From an uncultured Clostridia bacterium (GTDB lineage: Bacteria > Bacillota > Clostridia > Oscillospirales > Oscillospiraceae), in NCBI GenBank assembly GCA_945946745.1, contig CAMEWZ010000053.1, positions 1-10,226 of the forward strand: DNA of 10,226 nucleotides, written 5' to 3'. The notes beneath the pieces were generated by a model. It searched no databases and had not been told where the DNA came from. It was given only the letters and a program-made list of their open reading frames with translations. Both the position numbers and the translations under genes were made by a program. Shown piece after piece: positions 5,268 through 10,226 of this stretch. Within the stretch, counting starts at the first letter, position 1, and every line of letters starts with the position of its first letter.

Positions 5268-6587
5268 ATGAAGCTCAATACCAAACGCACCGTCCTCGTC
5301 GGCTTTGCCTTTTTGTCCATCTGCGCCTTCTGGCAGATGTACGACAACCTGATTCCCAAAATGCTCACGGAGACCTTTGGTATCGGCGAAAGCTTCTCCG
5401 GCATGGTCATGGCAGCGGATAATATGCTGGCTCTGTTCCTGCTGCCCCTGTTCGGCGGCCTGTCGGACAAATGCACCAGCCGTTTGGGACGGCGGCGGCC
5501 CTTCATCCTCTTTGGCACGTTGGCTGCGGTGGTGCTGATGATGGCCCTGCCGCTGCTGACGGACAGCTACCACGCCTCCCCCGCCGGGTGGCAGATTCCC
5601 TGCTTCATTCTTTGCCTGGGGCTGCTGCTGGTGGCCATGGGCACCTACCGCAGTCCCGCTGTGGCTCTGATGCCCGACGTGACCCCCAAGCCTCTGCGCA
5701 GCAAGGCCAACGCCATCATCAACCTGATGGGCGCCCTGGGCGGTATCCTCTACCTGCTGATTACCACCTTCCTGTACAAGACCAGCCGGGATGTGTATGT
5801 ATCTTACCTGCCCCTGTTCGCCATTGTAGGCGGCATCATGCTGCTGGCTCTGGCGGTGGTCATGTTCTTTGTCAACGAGCCGAAGCTGGTGGCCCAGCAG
5901 CAGGAATACGAGCGGGCCCATCCCGAGGACACGTTGACCCAGGTCACGGAGAATGGCGAGATGCTGCCGTCTGCCGTGAAAAAGAGTCTGGCCTTCCTGT
6001 TGGCCTCCATCGCCCTGTGGTTCATCGGCTACAACGGCGTCAGCACCTGGTTCTCAGTCTACGCCGCCAAAAGCTGGGGCATGACCCTGGGGCAGGCCAA
6101 CACCTGCCTAACCATTGCCACCGCCGGCGCCATCGTCAGTTACATCCCGGTGGGCAACGTGGCCAGCAAAATCGGCCGCCGCAAGACCATCCAGTTCGGA
6201 ACCTTGCTGCTGGCGGGCAGCTTCTTCGCCGCCTTCCTGTACACCCTGGCCCGGGACAGCTTCTCCCCGGTGCTGTATCTTCTGTTCGTCCTGGTGGGCG
6301 TGGCCTGGGCTTCCATCAACGTAAACAGCCTTCCCATGGTGGTGGAGATGTGCAAGGGCAGCGAGGTGGGCAAGTTCACGGGACTTTATTACACCTTCTC
6401 CATGTCCGCCCAGATCGCCACGCCCATTGTGGCCGGATGGCTGCTGGAGCATGTGGATTACAAGGTTCTGTTCCCCTATGCCGCGATTTTTGTGTTCGCC
6501 TCCTTCGTGACCATGGGCTTTGTCAAGCACGGCGACAACAAGGTGGAGGCGAAAAAGGGCCTGGAGGCCTTTGATGTAGAGGATTAA
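5268..6587 (+). CDS. MFS transporter, SLC45/sucrose-symporter-like
   Basis: The start is set at ATG 5268 because GGGAGG (5255-5260) is 7 bases upstream. An in-frame ATG at 5253 overlaps that site and lacks its own. The product has 439 residues with about 12 hydrophobic segments and a charged central loop at roughly residues 203-240, the usual 6+6 plan of the major facilitator superfamily. The motif GGLSDKCTSRLGRRRPF (63-79) between segments 2 and 3 strongly resembles the SLC45/plant sucrose-transporter version of the MFS A-motif. YRSPAVALMPDVTP (127-140) and the second-half SKIGRRKTIQF motif support the same group. It is likely a proton-coupled sugar or other small-solute transporter of the cytoplasmic membrane, but the substrate is unknown. 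It is monocistronic by context, with its own promoter and repeats starting 6 bases after the stop. Confidence 0.88.
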   Translation: MKLNTKRTVLVGFAFLSICAFWQMYDNLIPKMLTETFGIGESFSGMVMAADNMLALFLLPLFGGLSDKCTSRLGRRRPFILFGTLAAVVLMMALPLLTDSYHASPAGWQIPCFILCLGLLLVAMGTYRSPAVALMPDVTPKPLRSKANAIINLMGALGGILYLLITTFLYKTSRDVYVSYLPLFAIVGGIMLLALAVVMFFVNEPKLVAQQQEYERAHPEDTLTQVTENGEMLPSAVKKSLAFLLASIALWFIGYNGVSTWFSVYAAKSWGMTLGQANTCLTIATAGAIVSYIPVGNVASKIGRRKTIQFGTLLLAGSFFAAFLYTLARDSFSPVLYLLFVLVGVAWASINVNSLPMVVEMCKGSEVGKFTGLYYTFSMSAQIATPIVAGWLLEHVDYKVLFPYAAIFVFASFVTMGFVKHGDNKVEAKKGLEAFDVED

Positions 6588-6593
6588 TGGGCG

Positions 6594-6722
6594 GCGGGTA
6601 CGGCCCGCAGCGAATGCGTGGCCGCCAGTGGCGGCGGACAATGCGTACGTCAGCCCGGCAATAATCAATACACCATTTGCGGTAAATTGGTGTTTGGCGG
6701 CGAGTCGCCGCAGACAATGCGT
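6594..6722 (+). repeat. Three hairpin units each followed by AATGCGT
   Basis: Unit 1 (6594-6619) is GCGGG-TACGG-CCCGC then AGCGAATGCGT. Unit 2 (6621-6646) is GCCGCC-AGT-GGCGGC then GGACAATGCGT. Unit 3 (6697-6722) is GCGGCG-AGT-CGCCGC then AGACAATGCGT. Units 2 and 3 are 26 bases each and differ at two stem pairs, both swapped from C-G to G-C, plus one base after the stem. Unit 1 begins six bases after the MFS stop codon. No T-run follows any of the stems. Confidence 0.7.
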
Positions 6723-6768
6723 GCCCGGGCTGGGTGGTATTCGTTACGCCTTTGGGTGAAAATTATGG

Positions 6769-6797
6769 TATGATTGCCACTGGCAATCATAGATATT
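6769..6797 (+). terminator. Terminator-like hairpin
   Basis: TATGATTGCC (6769-6778) pairs with GGCAATCATA (6782-6791) around a three-base loop, and GATATTTTT follows. The perfect 10-bp stem plus a T-run fits a rho-independent terminator for the MFS transcript, though it lies about 180 bases after the stop and the stem is AT-rich. Confidence 0.5.
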
Positions 6798-6878
6798 TTT
6801 GATTCGCTGCGCGGAGCACCACGGCTCGGTATCGTTCCCCTGGTAATCATGTGCTAAATCGGTGTTTCTTGGTCAGCC

Positions 6879-7005
6879 CCTTGCCTCTCCCTATGGGAGA
6901 GGTGCCCCCTATGGGGGCGGAGAGGGCCCTCTCAGTCACGGCTAACGCCGTGCCAGCTCCCCCAACGGGGGAGCCAAGGCCGCTGCCCGCCAAACTACAA
7001 TTTGT
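6879..7005 (+). repeat. Multi-hairpin repeat, copy B
   Basis: The core 6879-6981 is the reverse-complement counterpart of 2891-2995. Stem-loops are 6884-6902 (loop TAT), 6904-6918 (loop TAT), 6920-6933 (a 14-base perfect palindrome), 6937-6952 (loop TAAC) and 6956-6974 (loop AAC). The four substitutions relative to the other copy are at 6893, 6943, 6945 and 6965, every one inside a loop. A shared ACAATTTGT box lies at 6997-7005. An open frame across 6851-7120 is produced by the repeat and is not treated as a gene. Confidence 0.8.
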
Positions 7006-7044
7006 TGCTGTCATTTTATTTTCAACTTTTAAGGATCTGATTGT

Positions 7045-7845
7045 ATGCTGGAATTTCTGCTTGTTTTGCTTCTACTCTATCTGCTCTCCACCCGGTGCCG
7101 TCATGGGCATCCGGGGCTGAAGGATTTGCAGGGCTGGTCCTATGCCCACCGGGGACTTCATGGCGATGGGGTGCCGGAAAACAGCATGGCCGCCTTCCAG
7201 GCTGCTCTGGACGCGGGCTACGGCATTGAGCTGGACATCCACCTGCTGAAGGACGGCAACCTGGCGGTGATGCACGACTCCCTCCTGAACCGCACCACCG
7301 GCCAGCCGGGGCGGATCGAGGATCTGACCACCGAGGATTTGAAGCACTACCACCTGGAGGGCACAGAGCAGACCATCCCCGAATTTAGGGACGTGCTGAC
7401 CCTGTTCCAGGGGAAGGCGCCTCTCATCGTGGAGCTGAAGCCCACCGATGGAAATCACGCCGCTTTGGCGGAGGCCGCCTGCAAAATGCTGGAGACCTAT
7501 CCCGGAGTATTCTGCATGGAATCCTTCGATCCCCGGTGCGTGGCCTGGCTGAAAAAGCACCGCCCGGAGATCATCCGGGGGCAGCTGACGGAGAATTTCC
7601 TCCGGAGCCGGAATGAGCTGCCCGGGTATCTGCAATTCCTGCTGACGCTGTGCATGAGCAACTTCCTGTGCGTACCGGATTTTGTGGCCTACAAATTTTC
7701 CGACCGGAATTCCACGCCCAGCTGGGCTGTCTGCCGCAAACTCTGGAAGGCCCAGGGCGTCAGCTGGACGCTGCGCAGCCAGGCGGAATACGATACCGCC
7801 GTGGAGGAAGGCACCCTGCCCATTTTTGAAGGTTTCCGTCCATAA
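7045..7845 (+). CDS. Membrane-anchored glycerophosphodiester phosphodiesterase (GDPD family)
   Basis: The product has 266 residues. The ATG start is preceded by AAGGA (7031-7035) with a 9-base gap. A leucine-rich hydrophobic segment at residues 2-14 is followed by a basic stretch, which suggests a single N-terminal membrane anchor. The GDPD signature is complete: AHRG (34-37), ENS (45-47), ELDIHL (62-67) supplying metal-binding E62 and D64, MHD (76-78) with the catalytic-type histidine, and VELKP (129-133). Family members hydrolyse glycerophosphodiesters to glycerol-3-phosphate and an alcohol, recycling phospholipid or teichoic-acid head groups. Here the anchor would keep the enzyme at the membrane. 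No strong promoter was found in the repeat-derived upstream region. A strong terminator follows 4 bases after the stop. The lipid kinase at 4167-5063 serves related lipid turnover but is not in the same operon. Confidence 0.93.
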   Translation: MLEFLLVLLLLYLLSTRCRHGHPGLKDLQGWSYAHRGLHGDGVPENSMAAFQAALDAGYGIELDIHLLKDGNLAVMHDSLLNRTTGQPGRIEDLTTEDLKHYHLEGTEQTIPEFRDVLTLFQGKAPLIVELKPTDGNHAALAEAACKMLETYPGVFCMESFDPRCVAWLKKHRPEIIRGQLTENFLRSRNELPGYLQFLLTLCMSNFLCVPDFVAYKFSDRNSTPSWAVCRKLWKAQGVSWTLRSQAEYDTAVEEGTLPIFEGFRP

Positions 7846-7849
7846 TCGT

Positions 7850-7881
7850 TCCCCCAGGCCGATGCGGCCTGGGGGATTTTT
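7850..7881 (+). terminator. Rho-independent terminator after the GDPD gene
   Basis: CCCCCAGGCC (7851-7860) pairs perfectly with GGCCTGGGGG (7866-7875) around a five-base loop, with an extra T-A pair at 7850/7876, and TTTTT follows at 7877-7881. On the minus strand the stem is not followed by a T-run, so it mainly serves the plus strand. Confidence 0.92.
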
Positions 7882-7883
7882 CG

Positions 7884-8147
7884 TCAATACCGCAGATAGC
7901 GCCGCAGCTTGGCCTGCGCGCGCTTCAGCGTCCGGCAGACGGTGCTTCTGCCTACGCCCAGTTCCTGAGCCAGGGCCGCCTGGGTTTTCCCGCCGTAGTA
8001 GCACGCCAGCAGAACCTCCCGCTCCCGCTGGGTCAGCACCTCCCGGATTACCTGCTCCAGGCGCTTTTTCTGCACCTCCTGGGGGAGCCGAGACCCCAGG
8101 TAGCCGTCATAGGGTGTATTTATCACTGCGCCAATACCCCCTGTCAT
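7884..8147 (-). CDS. Orphan sigma-70 region 4 / HTH transcription factor
   Basis: The product has 87 residues. Residues 38-87 read as sigma-70 region 4: LTQREREVLLACYY, then the helix-turn-helix KTQAALAQELGVGRSTVCRTL, then the basic tail KRAQAKLRRYLRY. No region 2 or 3 is present, so it cannot be a full sigma factor. Isolated region-4 proteins are seen in phages, integrative elements and some clostridial genomes, and act as DNA-binding or RNA-polymerase-binding regulators. The ATG at 8147 gives a 41-base overlap with the upstream gene but has no ribosome binding site. A GTG at 8126 with AGGGGG about 10 bases ahead is an alternative that removes seven residues. It is the last gene of a three-gene minus-strand operon and converges with the GDPD gene. 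The target is unknown. Confidence 0.85.
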   Translation of the reverse strand: MTGGIGAVINTPYDGYLGSRLPQEVQKKRLEQVIREVLTQREREVLLACYYGGKTQAALAQELGVGRSTVCRTLKRAQAKLRRYLRY

Positions 8148-8340
8148 AATAGTGCGCCGTCAGTTCCGCCAGCTCGTTCATCTGGGTCAGCATGGGGGTC
8201 AACTCCCGGATCCGGCGTTTCATTTGAAAAATCTCCTCCGGATCCTGGGTCTGGGCCAGCAGCTGACGCAGCTGCCGCAGCCTGGCCCTGAGTAGCTCCG
8301 CCGCCTCCTCATAGCAGCGGCTCAATTCCAACAAGGTCAT
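8107..8340 (-). CDS. Small helical (coiled-coil-like) protein of unknown function
   Basis: The product has 77 residues. A strong ribosome binding site, AAAGGAGG, has its AGGAGG at 8351-8346, 5 bases before the ATG. Sequence shows two charged helices, about residues 3-30 (rich in L, R, E, Q) and 34-64, likely to pack as a hairpin or coiled coil, and an aromatic, polar tail ending HYYDRGYWRSDKYTL. I do not assign it to a named family. Its start overlaps the stop of the cysteine-rich gene in an ATGA arrangement, and its 3' end overlaps the sigma-region-4 gene, so the three are very likely made together. A role as a partner or adaptor of the sigma-like protein is a guess from position only. Confidence 0.8.
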   Translation of the reverse strand: MTLLELSRCYEEAAELLRARLRQLRQLLAQTQDPEEIFQMKRRIRELTPMLTQMNELAELTAHYYDRGYWRSDKYTL

Positions 8341-8471
8341 AGGCCCCTCCTTTCACAGCGCAGGCAATGCAGCCCCGGTGCGTAGCACTCGCAGCCACAG
8401 TTCTGGCAGAAGCACGCCGGGCGCTCCGCCTGGGAATCCACAAACAACGTGTAGGGAAATTCCAGATACAT
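8337..8471 (-). CDS. Cysteine-rich mini-protein, putative zinc ribbon (44 residues)
   Basis: The frame ATG 8471-8469 to TGA 8339-8337 encodes 44 residues, starting MYLEFPYTLFVDS and ending CERRGL. Seven of its residues are cysteines (20, 22, 25, 27, 29, 36, 39), arranged CFCQNCGCEC then CLRC, a spacing that suggests a zinc knuckle or ribbon built from CxxC pairs. Its TGA overlaps the next ATG by four bases (ATGA), and the next gene's ribosome binding site lies inside its last codons. Together these argue for a real, translationally coupled gene. The ribosome binding site is weak (AAAGG about 13 bases upstream). It is short enough to be missed by default gene callers. A role in binding metal, nucleic acid or a protein partner is inferred from the cysteine pattern. 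Confidence 0.65.
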   Translation of the reverse strand: MYLEFPYTLFVDSQAERPACFCQNCGCECYAPGLHCLRCERRGL

Positions 8472-8506
8472 ATTCTTTTCCGCCTTTCTGATTGGATGAT
8501 ATCTGG

Positions 8507-8512
8507 ATTATA
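8507..8512 (-). promoter_or_regulatory. Candidate -10 element for the three-gene minus-strand operon
   Basis: A perfect TATAAT lies on the minus strand at 8512-8507, about 35 bases before the ATG of the cysteine-rich gene. No convincing -35 hexamer is present at 16-18 bases upstream, so this promoter may be weak or need an activator. Confidence 0.4.
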
Positions 8513-8570
8513 CACCCGTTTCTTCCGTCGCGCCGCTGTACGCCGTTCGACAAAAAAAGCGCCGGGGGTC

Positions 8571-8579
8571 TGCTATACT
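8571..8579 (+). promoter_or_regulatory. Extended -10 promoter candidate for tadA
   Basis: TGCTATACT (8571-8579) is an extended -10 element. A poor -35-like TCGACA lies 21 bases upstream. A second candidate pair, TTTTCA (8600-8605) and TATGAT (8623-8628) with a 17-base spacer, would start too close to the ribosome binding site at 8635-8642. Confidence 0.45.
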
Positions 8580-8649
8580 AGGGATACGAAATTTTCCCCT
8601 TTTCATTTTCGGGAAAATCCGGTATGATATCTCCAAAGGAGGAGATGCC

Positions 8650-9153
8650 ATGGAGGATTTGGATTTTATGCGGGAAGCGCTGGCCCTGGCCAGGGAGGCT
8701 TACGCGGACGGAGAAGTGCCGGTGGGCTGTGTGCTCGTCCGGCGGGGGGAGATCGTGGGCAGAGGCCGCAACCGCCGGGAGGGGGACAAGTCCGCCCTGG
8801 CCCACGCGGAATTGGAGGCCATTGACCAGGCCTGCCGGAATCTGGGGGGCTGGCGGCTGTGGGAGTGCACTCTGTATGTCACCCTGGAGCCTTGCCCCAT
8901 GTGCGCAGGCGCCATCCTCAACGCCCGGATCCCTCGGGTGGTCTATGGCGCGTCCGACAGCAAGTGCGGCGCGGTACGCTCGGTTTGCGGGCTGTTTGAC
9001 ATGGCCTTTAACCATCATCCCCAGGTCACCGGCGGCGTGCTGGAGGAAGAATGCGCCGCGCTGCTGACAGAATTTTTCCGGAAGCTGCGCGTGGAATTGC
9101 GAACCCGGCCCAAATGGAGGCCCCGGGCGCAAACGGAGGAGAAAAACGGCTGA
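8650..9153 (+). CDS. tadA: tRNA-specific adenosine deaminase TadA
   Basis: The product has 167 residues. The ATG is preceded by AAAGGAGG (8635-8642) with a 7-base gap. The cytidine/deoxycytidylate deaminase fold motifs are complete: AHAEL (51-55) with zinc ligand H52 and catalytic E54, and EPCPMCAGAI (80-89) with zinc ligands C82 and C85. GEVPVGCVLV (21-30) and NARIPRVVYGASDSKCGA are characteristic of TadA. The enzyme converts adenosine to inosine at the wobble position (A34) of tRNA-Arg(ACG), which is essential for reading CGC and CGA codons in most bacteria. Length fits the family. It reads away from the three-gene minus operon and lies 42 bases before spoIIP, so the two may share a transcript. 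Confidence 0.96.
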   Translation: MEDLDFMREALALAREAYADGEVPVGCVLVRRGEIVGRGRNRREGDKSALAHAELEAIDQACRNLGGWRLWECTLYVTLEPCPMCAGAILNARIPRVVYGASDSKCGAVRSVCGLFDMAFNHHPQVTGGVLEEECAALLTEFFRKLRVELRTRPKWRPRAQTEEKNG

Positions 9154-9168
9154 GCGGGCCGTGCCCGC
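9154..9168 (+). other. Small hairpin between tadA and spoIIP
   Basis: GCGGGC-CGT-GCCCGC begins at the first base after the tadA stop codon. It has a 6-bp GC stem and no following T-run, so it is not a standard terminator. It might act as an RNA-stabilising or pausing element between the two genes. Confidence 0.3.
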
Positions 9169-9195
9169 GCACAACTTGAAAAGGGGGCATCGGAT

Positions 9196-10170
9196 TTGAA
9201 TCAGCAGCAGCGCGCCCTGCGGGTGGGGCTGACGGCGCTGGCCTGCGCGCTGGTGCTCCGGCTGTTCGCCTCGGGGCTGCCGGAACGGGTGCTGTCCTGG
9301 CTGTCGCATCCCGATACCGCGGCTTTTTTGCTCTATTTGGAAACCGGACGGGATGTCCGGTTTTCGCCGTCTACAGAGGCTTTTTCGCCGGATTTCCTGG
9401 AATCTCCCCCGGCATCGGCCCCAAATCCCACCGAGCCGCCCATTCCCTCTTTTTCCGAGGCGGATGTTATGGACGTGGATTTTATGTGCAGCAAGGATCC
9501 CGATATCCCCGCTTTGCTTACCCAGAAGCTGGAATGGGATCTATACGGCACGGAACCCACGGTGCTGATTTTGCACACCCATTCCACGGAAAGCTACACC
9601 CGCAGCGGCGAGGATTACGAGGAAACCTCCGCCTGGCGCACCCTGGACGAGCGCTATAACATGCTCTCCATCGGCAGCCGGGTGGCGGAAATCTTGACGG
9701 AAAACGGCATACCCACCCTCCAGGATCGGGAGCTTCACGACTATCCCTCCTACAACGGCTCCTATACGGATGCCCGGGAAACCATTCGCGGCTATCTGGA
9801 GGAATATCCCAGCATTCAGCTGGTGCTGGATTTGCACCGGGATGCCTCCGGGGAGGGGAGCAGCCAGATGCGCCCCCGGGTTCTGCTGGACGCGGGCAGC
9901 TGTGCCCAGCTGATGGTGGTGCTGGGCACCAACTACAAGCAGTATGCGGACAACCTCTCTCTGGGGCTGAAGCTGCAAGCCCAGCTGGAGCGGCAAGCAC
10001 CGGGGATCACCCGCCCGCTTCAGCTCCGGGCCGCGCGGTTTAATCAAGATCTGTCCCCCGGCGCGCTGCTGATTGAGGTGGGGGCGGCAGGAAACACCCA
10101 CGCCGAAGCCCTGCTGGCTGCCCAGGAGCTGGCCAACGCCATCCTCTGCCTGGCCCGGGGCACCCAGTAG
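9196..10170 (+). CDS. spoIIP: Stage II sporulation protein P (SpoIIP), cell-wall amidase/endopeptidase
   Basis: The product has 324 residues with a TTG start; GGGGG at 9183-9187 is 8 bases upstream. An N-terminal hydrophobic segment (about residues 8-25) acts as membrane anchor or signal, followed by a variable proline- and serine-rich region. The amidase_3-like catalytic core starts with PTVLILHTHSTESY (H127, H129, E132), continues through SIGSRVAEILTENGI and DLHRDA (H214), and ends with LIEVGAAGNT, where E294 is the candidate catalytic glutamate. SpoIIP works with SpoIID and SpoIIM to degrade septal peptidoglycan so that the mother cell can engulf the forespore. It is shorter than the roughly 400-residue Bacillus protein, mainly in the N-terminal linker. 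It follows tadA rather than the commonly linked gpr protease gene. No sigma-E promoter was convincingly identified. Confidence 0.93.
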   Translation: MNQQQRALRVGLTALACALVLRLFASGLPERVLSWLSHPDTAAFLLYLETGRDVRFSPSTEAFSPDFLESPPASAPNPTEPPIPSFSEADVMDVDFMCSKDPDIPALLTQKLEWDLYGTEPTVLILHTHSTESYTRSGEDYEETSAWRTLDERYNMLSIGSRVAEILTENGIPTLQDRELHDYPSYNGSYTDARETIRGYLEEYPSIQLVLDLHRDASGEGSSQMRPRVLLDAGSCAQLMVVLGTNYKQYADNLSLGLKLQAQLERQAPGITRPLQLRAARFNQDLSPGALLIEVGAAGNTHAEALLAAQELANAILCLARGTQ

Positions 10171-10171
10171 G

Positions 10172-10200
10172 AAAAAAGGGGCTGTTAAAAAAGTCCCCCC
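10172..10200 (-). terminator. Possible terminator near the right edge
   Basis: On the minus strand, GGGG-A-CT, a T-rich loop, then AG-CCCC is followed by TTTTTT (10177-10172). The stem is short with a bulge. It could end a transcript arriving from a gene beyond the right edge, or weakly terminate spoIIP. The remaining bases to 10226 show nothing clear. Confidence 0.3.
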
Positions 10201-10226
10201 AGCAATGTAGCCAGTGCCGAAAGGCA

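Noticed and set aside
5183..5422. Leader peptide upstream of the MFS gene
   Set aside because: Its start lies before the predicted transcription start near 5242 and the frame overlaps the transporter out of phase.
5157..5921. 254-codon minus-strand frame over the MFS gene start
   Set aside because: It is histidine/glutamine-rich and antisense to a clear transporter; no motif or promoter of its own supports it.
5471..6574. 367-codon plus-strand frame overlapping the MFS gene
   Set aside because: It is an out-of-frame shadow of the MFS gene, rich in H, G, R and P, with no recognisable domain.
6851..7120. 89-codon plus-strand frame before the GDPD gene
   Set aside because: It consists largely of the translated multi-hairpin repeat and overlaps the true GDPD start in another frame.
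7072..8004. 310-codon minus-strand frame over the GDPD gene
   Set aside because: It is antisense to a full GDPD signature and crosses the strong terminator at 7850-7881.
8578..9309. 243-codon minus-strand frame over tadA
   Set aside because: It is antisense to an intact TadA with all zinc-site residues; the product has no recognisable features.

Overview
The window looks like chromosomal DNA of a GC-rich, low-oxygen gut-type Firmicute, most likely class Clostridia near the Oscillospirales. The reasons are strong AAGGAGG-type ribosome binding sites, sigma-A-like promoters, a SpoIIP sporulation enzyme, a clostridial-type TetM-like/NYN fusion protein, and intergenic palindromic repeats of the kind seen in that group. 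The organism call is inference from gene content. No tRNA, rRNA, CRISPR array, insertion sequence or phage structural gene is visible.

Layout. (1) 1-2537 (+): a large translation-factor GTPase related to EF-G and TetM, fused at its C-terminus to a YacP/Rae1-type NYN ribonuclease domain. Its start codon probably straddles the left edge. (2) 2538-3131: almost 600 bases with no convincing gene, filled with palindromic repeats (a 29-bp inverted pair, then two units of a multi-hairpin repeat), ending in a promoter. (3) 3132-3590 (+): a small PsiE-like membrane protein. It converges through a 20-bp-stem hairpin with a minus-strand pair at 3697-5063, a lipid kinase (DagK/YegS type) followed by a 4-base-overlapping MutT-type NUDIX hydrolase. 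(4) 5064-5267: divergent promoters. (5) 5268-6587 (+): an SLC45/sucrose-type MFS transporter. (6) 6588-7044: another gene-free stretch with three hairpin units, a terminator-like hairpin, and an inverted second copy of the multi-hairpin repeat. (7) 7045-7845 (+): a membrane-anchored glycerophosphodiester phosphodiesterase with a strong terminator. (8) 7884-8471 (-): three tightly packed small genes encoding a cysteine-rich mini-protein, a helical protein and an orphan sigma-70 region 4 protein. (9) 8650-9153 (+): tRNA adenosine deaminase TadA. (10) 9196-10170 (+): SpoIIP.

How the parts relate. Much of the window is ordinary housekeeping: TadA, lipid turnover by the lipid kinase and GDPD, NUDIX clean-up, transport, and sporulation. 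The two items that most deserve a second look are the A-site GTPase/A-site nuclease fusion, which suggests a single-protein ribosome-associated mRNA-cleavage factor, and the compact three-gene orphan sigma-region-4 module. A third is the set of structured repeats, in which sequence differences between copies fall in hairpin loops or occur as paired swaps in stems.
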